Assembly (NCBI GenBank): GCA_903916595.1
Contig: CAIWXI010000111.1
Location: 1-49,708 of the forward strand
Reading direction: 5' to 3'
DNA from: an uncultured Bacteroidales bacterium
Lineage (GTDB): Bacteria > Bacteroidota > Bacteroidia > Bacteroidales > FEN-979
DNA: 49,708 nucleotides
Position numbers and translations under genes: made by a program. Shown here piece after piece: positions 36,107-44,278 of the stretch. Each line of letters begins with the position of its first letter. Position 1 is the first letter of the stretch. A model generated the notes under the pieces. That model worked only from the letters and a program-made list of their open reading frames with translations, was not told where the DNA came from and ran no database searches.

Positions 36107-36931
36107 ATGAAGAAATATCAATCCGTTTTAATTTGGGTATTTGCCTTTCTTTTTACTGCTGGCCTGGCTTATTACCAGAGGACGACAGGACCTACTTACC
36201 CTGTGCGCAGTCATATCGATATCGGATTAACGAAAGTTTCTTACAAACTGCCTCGTTCAGCAGATTGCGGTAAGGATATGCCGGTAAAGATCAACATAGC
36301 CGACACTTCTGTTCATGGCTCTTTTTCATACAGGCGGTATAAAAGCAATGATGAGTGGACTACTGTTCCAATGCTCCGCCAGGGCGATGAGCTAGTATCG
36401 ATGATACCCATGCAGCCCGCAGCCGGAAAAGTCTCTTATAAAATATATCTGATAAAGGATGGGAACCAATACCCCCTGGCCGACAATCATGATGTTGTGC
36501 TGAGGTTCAAAGGCAGTGTTCCCCTGATCGTGCTTATATTCCACATTATCGCGATATTCGGGGCTATGCTGCTTTCTACCGTTACCTGCCTGCAGACAAT
36601 TTTTAAAGGCAAGTATGTTTTGCGGTATATCTGGCTGACTGTAATATTTTTCTTTGCAGGAGGGCTGATACTGGGACCCATTGTGCAGAAATATGCCTTT
36701 GACGCTTATTGGACCGGATGGCCTTTTGGTCATGATCTTACCGACAACAAGACCTTTGTAGGCCTGGTATTCTGGGTCATCGCTCTGGTTGTTCAGTACA
36801 GGAAACCAGGTAACCGCTCATGGCCTGTTATTGCAGGTATCGTTTTCCTGGCCGTATTCCTTATCCCTCACAGCGCCTTTGGTTCAGAGATCGATTATAC
36901 AAAGCAGGCTCCGGCGGAGCAGGGAAAGTAA
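36107..36931 (+). CDS. Unrecognised membrane protein
   Basis: 274 residues. I do not recognise the family. One N-terminal helix (VLIWVFAFLFTAGLAYY), then a roughly 110-residue extracytoplasmic beta-rich domain (HIDIGLTKVSYKLPRSADCGKDMPV at its start), then four helices from about residue 143. A short conserved-looking loop GWPFGHDLTDNKT carries His and Asp near residues 205-217. Five helices in all, with no enzymatic motif. Flanked by the GH3 fusion gene and, in the opposite direction, the acyl-CoA synthetase; a heptamer repeat begins at its stop codon. Confidence 0.7.
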   Translation: MKKYQSVLIWVFAFLFTAGLAYYQRTTGPTYPVRSHIDIGLTKVSYKLPRSADCGKDMPVKINIADTSVHGSFSYRRYKSNDEWTTVPMLRQGDELVSMIPMQPAAGKVSYKIYLIKDGNQYPLADNHDVVLRFKGSVPLIVLIFHIIAIFGAMLLSTVTCLQTIFKGKYVLRYIWLTVIFFFAGGLILGPIVQKYAFDAYWTGWPFGHDLTDNKTFVGLVFWVIALVVQYRKPGNRSWPVIAGIVFLAVFLIPHSAFGSEIDYTKQAPAEQGK

Positions 36932-36984
36932 TATCAGATATCAGATATCTGATTGCGGATGGCGGATGGCGGATGGCGGATGGC
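36931..36984. repeat. Tandem heptamer arrays
   Basis: Two arrays with the same 7-nt period lie back to back: ATATCAG, ATATCAG, ATATCTG (36931-36951), then, after three bases, GCGGATG four times (36955-36982) and GC. A perfect 14-bp palindrome ATCAGATATCTGAT spans 36940-36953. The stretch fills the whole gap between two convergent genes, from stop codon to stop codon. Confidence 0.85.
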
Positions 36985-39048
36985 TTAGGCCTTCTTTTCG
37001 ATACGGATTCTTGCATCAACGGCCAGGATTCTTTGTTCATTTCCAAGAAGAGGATTGAAATCCAGTTCAACGATCTCGGGGGCTTCCTTCAGCAAGGCTG
37101 AAAGCCTTACCAGGATATCGGCAAAAGCATCTTCACTAATGCCTTTCTGACCTCTTACGCCCTGGATGATCTTATAGCTTTTCAGGCCCCGGATCATTGC
37201 AAGGGATTCCTCCTTTGAAAGCGGGGCAAGTCCGGCTGCGACATCTTTAAAGACTTCAATAAATATCCCGCCCATTCCGCAAAGTATCATATGCCCGAAT
37301 GGAGGTTCGAACTTTGCTCCCGCGAACAGCTCGGTACCTGAAAGCATAGGCTGAATAAGAATTGCAGTAGTGTCCTTAAGGTTAATCATACGGTCAAATT
37401 CAGCCGTCACTGTTGCCTCGTTTTTTACATTCAGAACCACTCCGCCAACATCCGATTTGTGAACGGGACCTACCACTTTCATCACTACGGGGAATCCAAG
37501 CCGGGTAGCGGCAGCTGCCGCCTCTTGCCGGGTTTTTACAACCGCTTCTCCGGCCCTTGGGATTCCGCAGGCATCCATCAGTATCTGAATGGACGCCGGA
37601 GACAGGTATCCGTTCTCAGATTTGTCGATAACATTACGGATTTCAGTAGTATTTACCTGAGGTAGCTCAGGATTAGCAGAGGCGGGTGGCAATGTGTTGT
37701 ATATTTTTGACAGGGCATTTCCGAACATCACTTCATCAGGAAAAAAAGTTTGTCCCTTATGCAAAAACGCCGTGATCTCCTCATGAGCCGTCATCACCGA
37801 AGGAAGAATAGGAAAAATTGGTTTACAAGATTCCTTCATTTTCTCATCAAGGACATTATAGACATCGAAAATCTTTGTCAGTCCCGGTGTGCCAAAGATG
37901 ACTGCCATTCCGTCAATCTCACTGAATTTCTGATCACAGTAATCAATAATAGTCCCAAGTTGCCGGGCCGTACCGGTAGCCAGGAAATCAATAGGATTTC
38001 CCACTGATGAGCCTGGATAAAGCTGGGCTAATAATTCTTTTGCCGCTGGATGTTCAATATGGGGTACCGACATTCCTCCATTCGACAAGGCATCGGTTAG
38101 CATTACTGCAGGACCACCAGCATGTGTTATGATGGCCATGTTTTTTCCTCCCAGTCTCGGAAAGGTAAAGATAGATGCCACACTGATCAGATCTTCCCTT
38201 CCATAGCAACGGACGATACCGGCTTTTCTGAATAAGGCATCTACTGCTACATCAGGACTGGCCAGTGCACCGGTATGCGATGAAGCAGCCCGGCTTCCCG
38301 CTTCGGAAGACCCTGCTTTAATTGCAGCAATTCGGCAGCCTTTTCTGATCAGGGAGGAGGCATGTTTAAGAAGCATTTCGGGTTTTGAGATATTCTCCAG
38401 GTAAAGAAGTTTGACCGGAGAACTCGTATTTTCATCATAGTTTTCGTCGAGATAAGCCAGAATATCTTCCACGCCGATCTGGGCGCTGTTACCCACCGAA
38501 AAAACGTTTGCAAAAGAAAGACCATTAGGTATTCCTGCTTCCATTATAAAACAGGCTGTAGCGCCAGAGCCGGAGATGAAATCACAACCTTTGGGGTTTA
38601 GTTTGGGAACCGGATGAGTAAAAATCCCTGCATAGTCAGGTGTAAGAACCCCTACACAGTTTGGTCCGATAAGTGCACCATTTACACTATCTACAATATC
38701 CACAAGCACTTGTTCAAGTTCTTTCCCGATCTCGCTTTCTTCGCTGAAACCTGCTGAGAGGACGATAAAAGCCCTGGTGTTTTTCTGATGAGCGAGAAGT
38801 TCTACCGTTTCAGGAATACAATTTGCCGGGATCGCCAGGATCGCCAGGTCAGTGTCGGGGAGATCGGCCAGGTCCTGGTAACTCTTTATTCCCTGCACCT
38901 CAGCTTCTTTGAGGTTGGTCACATACAACCTGCCTTTAAATTTATTATTGATGAGGTTTCTCAGAATGGAACCACCTGGTTTCTGTGTATCGTTTGATCC
39001 TCCAACAACAACAATACTTTGAGGATGCAGCAGTGAATTGTTCAGCAT
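36985..39048 (-). CDS. Acyl-CoA synthetase, ADP-forming (acetate-CoA ligase type)
   Basis: 687 residues with alpha and beta parts fused: CoA-binding domain (SIVVVGGSNDTQKPGGSILRN), the ligase-CoA domains with the phospho-His in SSHTGALASPDVAV, and a C-terminal ATP-grasp domain (about 460-680, with FPVVMKVVGPVHKSDVGGV and MLCGMGG-like GHMILCGMGGIFIEV). Converts acyl-CoA, ADP and phosphate to acid, ATP and CoA, a substrate-level phosphorylation step in fermenting organisms. Acetate is the usual substrate but is not certain. Follows the DUF1295 gene by 8 nt and is the second gene of that operon. Confidence 0.92.
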   Translation of the reverse strand: MLNNSLLHPQSIVVVGGSNDTQKPGGSILRNLINNKFKGRLYVTNLKEAEVQGIKSYQDLADLPDTDLAILAIPANCIPETVELLAHQKNTRAFIVLSAGFSEESEIGKELEQVLVDIVDSVNGALIGPNCVGVLTPDYAGIFTHPVPKLNPKGCDFISGSGATACFIMEAGIPNGLSFANVFSVGNSAQIGVEDILAYLDENYDENTSSPVKLLYLENISKPEMLLKHASSLIRKGCRIAAIKAGSSEAGSRAASSHTGALASPDVAVDALFRKAGIVRCYGREDLISVASIFTFPRLGGKNMAIITHAGGPAVMLTDALSNGGMSVPHIEHPAAKELLAQLYPGSSVGNPIDFLATGTARQLGTIIDYCDQKFSEIDGMAVIFGTPGLTKIFDVYNVLDEKMKESCKPIFPILPSVMTAHEEITAFLHKGQTFFPDEVMFGNALSKIYNTLPPASANPELPQVNTTEIRNVIDKSENGYLSPASIQILMDACGIPRAGEAVVKTRQEAAAAATRLGFPVVMKVVGPVHKSDVGGVVLNVKNEATVTAEFDRMINLKDTTAILIQPMLSGTELFAGAKFEPPFGHMILCGMGGIFIEVFKDVAAGLAPLSKEESLAMIRGLKSYKIIQGVRGQKGISEDAFADILVRLSALLKEAPEIVELDFNPLLGNEQRILAVDARIRIEKKA

Positions 39049-39056
39049 AGGAAGGG

Positions 39057-39815
39057 TTATAGGAATTTGACAAAGGGGATAAAAGCGGGGGTCTTCCGTT
39101 TGTAGGCTTCCCAGTCGGGACGGCCCTTGTATTTTTTCTCAAGCATGGGGACACCAGAAACGAATCGCAAAAGCAAGGTAATAATTAACGGGCTGATAAG
39201 GGTCATCCAGCCGTTTGGCAGGTTCATGGCATAAAAACCAATACCCCACCAAACCAGGGCTTCCCCGAAATAATTCGGGTGGCGGCACATCTCCCAGAGC
39301 CCGGTAGTCATAATCTTTCCCTGGTTTTCAGATTTCTTCTTAAAATCGGCTAACTGAAAATCGGCCACGGCCTCAAAAAGAAAGCCTATTCCATATACAA
39401 CCAGCCCGAGAGTATCGAGGAAACCAAGGGGTTCCTTTGAATAAAAATTAATATAGTATACAGGGGAGGCAATGATGAACATGAATAATCCCTGCATCAT
39501 AAAGATCTGCACATAGCTGCGAACTATAAAAAATTTCCATGTTTCACGCCACTGTCTGTATCTGAAATCCTCACCACTTCCCCTGTTCCTCATAAACACA
39601 TGAACACTCAGCCTCAATCCCCACAAAGCTACCAGGAAAGTCACTATCCATTTTCTCAGATCAGGTTCTGTATCCTGTAATAAGGAGTATATTGCTATAA
39701 GGATAAAACCAGGTCCCCAGAAAATATCAACGATTGAATTATCCTTTACAATTTGTGCAAGGACAAAGACCAGCGACATATAAATAAATATCAGAAGCGT
39801 AATTTCCGCGAACAT
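39057..39815 (-). CDS. DUF1295 / steroid 5-alpha-reductase-like membrane protein
   Basis: 252 residues, about 6-7 helices. WEMCRHPNYFGEALVWWGIGFYAM is the NADPH-binding signature of the family, near the C-terminus. Reductase or isoprenylcysteine-methyltransferase-like chemistry is possible; the substrate is unknown. Inner membrane. First gene of a two-gene operon with the ADP-forming acyl-CoA synthetase and with its own -7 box at 39846-39853. Confidence 0.85.
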   Translation of the reverse strand: MFAEITLLIFIYMSLVFVLAQIVKDNSIVDIFWGPGFILIAIYSLLQDTEPDLRKWIVTFLVALWGLRLSVHVFMRNRGSGEDFRYRQWRETWKFFIVRSYVQIFMMQGLFMFIIASPVYYINFYSKEPLGFLDTLGLVVYGIGFLFEAVADFQLADFKKKSENQGKIMTTGLWEMCRHPNYFGEALVWWGIGFYAMNLPNGWMTLISPLIITLLLRFVSGVPMLEKKYKGRPDWEAYKRKTPAFIPFVKFL

Positions 39816-39845
39816 ATTTCATTTATTAAACAAAACAGGGTGAAC

Positions 39846-39853
39846 CAAAGATA
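39846..39853 (-). promoter_or_regulatory. TAnnTTTG -7 box, DUF1295/acyl-CoA synthetase operon
   Basis: Minus strand TATCTTTG, a perfect match 30 nt before the ATG at 39815, in the 44-bp gap after the DegV-fusion stop. Confidence 0.5.
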
Positions 39854-39859
39854 GAAAAA

Positions 39860-41650
39860 TTATTCGAGCAAATAGGAAACGCAAACCATGCCAGGGCCTG
39901 TGTTAGATACAAGCACGGGTGAAGCATGGTCGAGGTAAAGTGGTTTTTTCCCTGTAAGACGTTCCATTTCAGAAGCATAGAAATTTGCCGTTTCGAGATT
40001 GTCGGCATGCGTTATGGTATATTCCCATATTTTATTCTTTCTGACAATACGCTCGAAATCGCGGATTACCTTTCGGCTGCAACTTTTTTCGGTGAAAGAC
40101 TTGCTGTTCAGCATGGCTTTCCCCTGTTTATCAAGAGAAATGATAGGTTTGAGGTCAAGTGTACGTCCGATGAAACTTTTCATGGGGCTGACGCGGCCGC
40201 TGCGAATGATATATTTCAGGGTTTGAACACTTACCCTGATCCCCGCTTTGGGGATCCATTCCATTATTTTTGACGAAAGCTCATCAGCCTGCATTCCTTT
40301 TTCAAGTGCCCGGGCAGCACGCACAAGAAGAAGTCCGAGCGCACCAGATAGCACTTTAGAGTCAAAAACCTTGACGGGTTTACCAGTACGAGCAGACACT
40401 TCCCTTCCTGCAATTTCCGAGTGACCGAATGTCCCGCTCAGGCCACTTGAAAGGTGAATGCCAAAAATATTTTTATAATGAGTGCTCAGATATTCGAACT
40501 TGTTCTGAAAATCTTTTAAAGAAGGCTGAGATGTTGTAGGGCTTATATCTGATTGTTCAAGCCGCTCGTAAAATTTCTCAGGATTGATGGTAAGCCGGTC
40601 GAGAAAATATGTTTCCCCGAAATGCAGGTTCAAAGGCACCACATGGATCTGATACCGGTCGGTGAGCTCCTTCGGCAGGTCGCTGGTTGAGTCAGTCATC
40701 AGGGCGACATCAGATAAGCGTTCCAGAAGAATATTATTCTGGAATATCATATCATCGACTTTCTGATAAGTGATTTCACCAAAACGCTGGAGCTGCGACA
40801 TTACTTCAATAGGATAATCGGTATGAATATGTACTCTCAGCTTGGTTCTTGACCCGGCAACAACCAGTGAATCTCCGGAATGTTCAAGAATTGATCGTAA
40901 TTTCTTAGAATCCAGGTTCTGACCGTTAATCAGCGCTTCGGTACAGTACCGAAAAGTAATTACATCATGCTGAGCTTCAACCTGCTCTGAAGCTGATTGG
41001 TCGGCATGAGCTGTAATAGCAGTCATAGGCTGCCCCAGTGTGAAAAAATCTTTGATCCCTTCAAGAAAAAAAACAAAACCTTTTGCACCGGCATCTACAA
41101 CATGTGCCTTAGCAAGAACTTCAAGTTTTTTTGTTGTTGCGGCCAAAGACTCCAGCGCCTTATTGTAAGCTTCTACCAGTAGTTTTATAAAATCATCAAT
41201 CCTATCCTTGATCATGTCAAGATGTTCAGCCCATTCCTTGATCACCGTTAGAATTGTTCCTTCAACAGGATTCGCGATAGCATCATATGCATAGGCCACG
41301 GCTTTTTTCATGCTTTCTGCAAAAGACTTTATATCAAGAGTTTGTGCAGAACTAAGTTCATTACTGAAGCCATACAGAAACTGTGCAAAAATGATGCCTG
41401 AGTTTCCCCGTGCGCCACTAAGTGCAGCATCTGCCATAGCTACCGCAGTCTGTTTGAGATTATCGGTAGGGATAATAGCATCCATAATAGACCTCATGGT
41501 AGAAGCCAGGTTAGTGCCCGTATCGGCATCCGCAACAGGAAATACATTGATTTTGTTTAACAGCTTCTGCTGCTCGAATATTCGTTGGGCGCCTGCAAGA
41601 AAAGAGTAGTATAACTGCTTGCCGTCCAGTTCCTTTATTTTCTGAGTCAT
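39860..41650 (-). CDS. DhaL (FakA-like) kinase - DegV (FakB-like) fusion
   Basis: 596 residues from the ATG at 41650; a TTG at 41659 is in frame. N-terminal DhaL domain with the Asp-rich Mg2+/ATP site NVFPVADADTGTN and GARGNSGIIFAQFL; a middle domain (about 225-305, RTKLRVHIHTDYP) like that of FakA; and a C-terminal DegV domain (about 315-595) beginning VALMTDSTSDLP. FakA and FakB are separate proteins in Firmicutes and together phosphorylate exogenous fatty acids; here they are one chain, which implies lipid binding and phosphorylation in one protein. Cytoplasmic. Confidence 0.88.
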   Translation of the reverse strand: MTQKIKELDGKQLYYSFLAGAQRIFEQQKLLNKINVFPVADADTGTNLASTMRSIMDAIIPTDNLKQTAVAMADAALSGARGNSGIIFAQFLYGFSNELSSAQTLDIKSFAESMKKAVAYAYDAIANPVEGTILTVIKEWAEHLDMIKDRIDDFIKLLVEAYNKALESLAATTKKLEVLAKAHVVDAGAKGFVFFLEGIKDFFTLGQPMTAITAHADQSASEQVEAQHDVITFRYCTEALINGQNLDSKKLRSILEHSGDSLVVAGSRTKLRVHIHTDYPIEVMSQLQRFGEITYQKVDDMIFQNNILLERLSDVALMTDSTSDLPKELTDRYQIHVVPLNLHFGETYFLDRLTINPEKFYERLEQSDISPTTSQPSLKDFQNKFEYLSTHYKNIFGIHLSSGLSGTFGHSEIAGREVSARTGKPVKVFDSKVLSGALGLLLVRAARALEKGMQADELSSKIMEWIPKAGIRVSVQTLKYIIRSGRVSPMKSFIGRTLDLKPIISLDKQGKAMLNSKSFTEKSCSRKVIRDFERIVRKNKIWEYTITHADNLETANFYASEMERLTGKKPLYLDHASPVLVSNTGPGMVCVSYLLE

Positions 41651-41682
41651 TTCAGTCAATAGCGGAATTTTTTAAATTTATG

Positions 41683-41690
41683 CAAATGTA
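41683..41690 (-). promoter_or_regulatory. TAnnTTTG -7 box, DhaL-DegV gene
   Basis: Minus strand TACATTTG, a perfect match 32 nt before the ATG at 41650. Confidence 0.45.
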
Positions 41691-41758
41691 ATCAAAACGA
41701 AGTAACCAACTTTCAACATTCCGGGGTTAGAACCACATATAGACATTTTTAACATTTT

Positions 41759-42979
41759 TTATGAAAATCGTATTGCTTTTACCGGGTTTATCCGGGTGAT
41801 GATCAGCGAGGGTACAATCAGCATCAGGAAGCAGGCAGCAACTGATATCACATTGAGCACAAGTATATTAAAAAGATCGAGGTAAATAGGGACAACAGAA
41901 ACATAATAAGATTCCTGGGGTAAACCGATGATTCCCCATTTGAGTTGTGCAAAGCAGAGTGTAAACCCGGCCAGATTTCCGATGCCAACGCCCCATCCAA
42001 GAATATATAAAGCATGATAAACAAAGATCTTGCGTATTCGCTGGCTGGAAAGGCCAAGAGCTTTCAGCACTCCTATCATTGAGGTACGTTCAAGTATAAG
42101 TATAAGCAAGGTAGAGATCATTGTGATTGCCGAAACTGCTATCATCAGTGAAAGGATGATCACCACATTCATATCCTGCAGTTTGAGCCAGTCGAAGATC
42201 TGGGGATAGAGCTGGTAAATAGTGGAAGCATCCAGCTGGAATCCGATCTGGTGGTAGACATATTTCCCCATTTCTTCAGTATCACGAAAATCCTTAAGCT
42301 CGACCTCAAATCCGCCTACCTGGTTGTTGCTCCAGCCGTTGATCTTCTGTATATGAACAAGGTTACCGATTACATACAGTTTATCAAACTCCTCAAGACC
42401 TGTCTCGAATATCCCTGCAATTCTGAACTTGCGGCCCACTGTATGCTCACCCACTATGAAATACATCCGCAAGGGGTCGTAAAGTTTGAGGTTCAGCAGG
42501 TCGGCAAGAGTCCTGGAAATGATCACATCATTTTTTCGGGAAGTATCTGAAAAATCGGGGATATTCCCCGCGATCATCCTCTTACGGAAGAAGCCCCAGT
42601 TATAGTCCTCTCCCACTCCTTTCAAAACCACTCCCTGTATCTGATCGGAGGTTCGAATTATTCCTGCCTTGCTACCATAGGCCTGAATATGTTTTATCTT
42701 TGGATGAACAAGCAAGGCAGGAAGAAAAGTCTGTTGTTTATCGACGGGGTAAGGCACCAGGTTTGTGTTTTCCGAGAATCTGGTGATCTGGATATGACCG
42801 GTAAATCCAATAACTTTATCGCGGATTTCCTTCTGGAAGCCAGTGAGGATAGCGATAGAGACGAACATTATAGTAAGGCTCAGGGTGATTGCAAGGATAG
42901 ATAGCCTGATCACGGGACGGGAATAATGTCCCCTGCTGCCTTTTATCATCCGGTGGGCTATAAAGAGATCTGTGTTCAA
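41759..42979 (-). CDS. ABC transporter permease, LolC/E (FtsX) family
   Basis: 406 residues. One helix near the N-terminus (RLSILAITLSLTIMFVSIAILTGF), a periplasmic MacB_PCD-like domain (about 50-260), then three C-terminal helices of the FtsX core. The opening NTDLFIAHRMIKG is the LolE-type start, which supports the TTG start codon. It would release lipoproteins from the inner membrane together with a LolD ATPase, which is not adjacent. Divergent from the DUF1343 gene with overlapping promoter boxes. Confidence 0.88.
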   Translation of the reverse strand: MNTDLFIAHRMIKGSRGHYSRPVIRLSILAITLSLTIMFVSIAILTGFQKEIRDKVIGFTGHIQITRFSENTNLVPYPVDKQQTFLPALLVHPKIKHIQAYGSKAGIIRTSDQIQGVVLKGVGEDYNWGFFRKRMIAGNIPDFSDTSRKNDVIISRTLADLLNLKLYDPLRMYFIVGEHTVGRKFRIAGIFETGLEEFDKLYVIGNLVHIQKINGWSNNQVGGFEVELKDFRDTEEMGKYVYHQIGFQLDASTIYQLYPQIFDWLKLQDMNVVIILSLMIAVSAITMISTLLILILERTSMIGVLKALGLSSQRIRKIFVYHALYILGWGVGIGNLAGFTLCFAQLKWGIIGLPQESYYVSVVPIYLDLFNILVLNVISVAACFLMLIVPSLIITRINPVKAIRFS

Positions 42980-42991
42980 ATAAAAAGTCTT

Positions 42992-42999
42992 TATCTTTA
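42992..42999 (+). promoter_or_regulatory. -7-like box, DUF1343 gene
   Basis: TATCTTTA, 7 of 8 matches to TAnnTTTG, 21 nt before the ATG at 43021. It abuts the opposing box at 43000-43007. Confidence 0.4.
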
Positions 43000-43007
43000 C
43001 AAAAATA
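43000..43007 (-). promoter_or_regulatory. TAnnTTTG -7 box, lolE-like gene
   Basis: Minus strand TATTTTTG, a perfect match 20 nt before the TTG at 42979, with a TTG 21 nt upstream as -33 candidate inside the first codons of the divergent gene. Confidence 0.5.
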
Positions 43008-43020
43008 GAAAACTTATTCC

Positions 43021-44196
43021 ATGCTGAACAAAATCAAACTTCATCTTATCTTAACTGTATTGATTTTATCTGTCTGCAATCTCCTTGCATACTCTCAGGT
43101 AAAACCTGCGGCTTATCAGACAGAAAAATATTTCAAAATATTGCATGGCAAGAAGATAGGTATTGTAGCCAATGCATCTTCTCTTATAGGAAAGGTGAAT
43201 ATCGTTGACACTCTGATCCATTCCGGTATTGATATCAAAGTAGTCTTCACGCCCGAACACGGATATAAGCTGCAGGAAGATGCCGGGCAGATGTCGACAG
43301 ACTACACCGATCCGGATTCAGGCTTGCGTATCATTTCGCTTTACGGTATAAAGAAGAAGCCCGCCGCCATGGACCTCGCGGGCCTCGACATGGTAGTATT
43401 CGACATACAGGATGCAGGCGCCAGGTTTTATACTTATTTAAGCACGTTAAGTCTGGTGATGGAAGCCTGTGCGGAAAGCAACATCCCCGTATTAGTTCTG
43501 GACAGGCCCAATCCTAACGCATTTTATATTGACGGGCCTGTTTTGGAAATGAAATACAAATCATTTGCAGGCATGCATCCTGTACCCGTAGTTTATGGCA
43601 TGACGATAGGAGAATATGCGAAAATGGTCAACGGTGAGGGATGGCTAAAAGGAGGAGTGAGCTGTGACCTCAGTGTACTCCCTATAGAAAATTACAACCA
43701 TCGGACAAGCTGGTTTCCCGAGGCCAAACCATCTCCTAACCTGCCTACTGCGAATTCCATCCTTTTATATCCTTCACTTTGTTTTTTCGAAGGCACGGTA
43801 ATCAGCGTGGGACGGGGTACATCCACACCCTTCGAGGTTTACGGCCATCCCGGCCTTCAGGGTTACAGTTACAGTTTTACTCCTGAGGCAATAAAAGGAA
43901 TGGATTCAAAGCCCATGTACAAGGGCAAAATTTGTTACGGAGAAAATCTGAACCAGTATTACAGTGAACATACGGCCGACAAGGGAAGGATTAATCTCTC
44001 GTGGCTTATCAGGGCATATACAGGTCTTGGGAGCAAGCCTGATTTCTTTAACCCGTATTTTGATCAGCTGGCAGGAACGGCGACATTGCAGCAGCAGATC
44101 ATGAAAGGCATGAAAGCTGAAGACATCAGAAACAGCTGGAAAGCCGGAATTGAGGCGTTTAATAAGATTAGGGAGAGGTACCTGTTGTATCCCTGA
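43021..44196 (+). CDS. DUF1343 / GH171 NamZ-like exo-beta-N-acetylmuramidase
   Basis: 391 residues with a signal peptide (ILTVLILSVCNLLAYS). Family motifs include GIVANASSL, VVFTPEHGYKLQEDAGQ, VFDIQDAGARFYTY, VLDRPNP and PSPNLPTANSILLYPSLCFFEGT. The GH171 member NamZ of Bacillus subtilis cleaves N-acetylmuramic acid from the non-reducing end of glycan chains; the same reaction in the periplasm is likely here. Full length. The 75-bp repeat begins right after its TGA. The GH3 NagZ-like fusion at 33139 could act on the same fragments. Confidence 0.9.
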   Translation: MLNKIKLHLILTVLILSVCNLLAYSQVKPAAYQTEKYFKILHGKKIGIVANASSLIGKVNIVDTLIHSGIDIKVVFTPEHGYKLQEDAGQMSTDYTDPDSGLRIISLYGIKKKPAAMDLAGLDMVVFDIQDAGARFYTYLSTLSLVMEACAESNIPVLVLDRPNPNAFYIDGPVLEMKYKSFAGMHPVPVVYGMTIGEYAKMVNGEGWLKGGVSCDLSVLPIENYNHRTSWFPEAKPSPNLPTANSILLYPSLCFFEGTVISVGRGTSTPFEVYGHPGLQGYSYSFTPEAIKGMDSKPMYKGKICYGENLNQYYSEHTADKGRINLSWLIRAYTGLGSKPDFFNPYFDQLAGTATLQQQIMKGMKAEDIRNSWKAGIEAFNKIRERYLLYP

Positions 44197-44201
44197 TGGT
44201 G

Positions 44202-44276
44202 AAATGGTGAAATGGTGTTCGGCGAAGCCGTAATGAACACAAATAAAATAGACAATTCGTGAATAAATGGTGAAAT
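44202..44276 (+). repeat. 75-bp interspersed repeat, copy 2
   Basis: Matches 30630-30704 in inverted orientation with one mismatch. Octamers ATGGTGAA run from the DUF1343 stop (44196-44217, almost three units), then the hairpin GTGTTC (44215-44220), GGC-GAA-GCC, GAACAC (44235-44240), then an AT-rich segment, then AAATGGTGAAAT. It fills the gap between two convergent genes. Confidence 0.9.
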
Positions 44277-44278
44277 CC

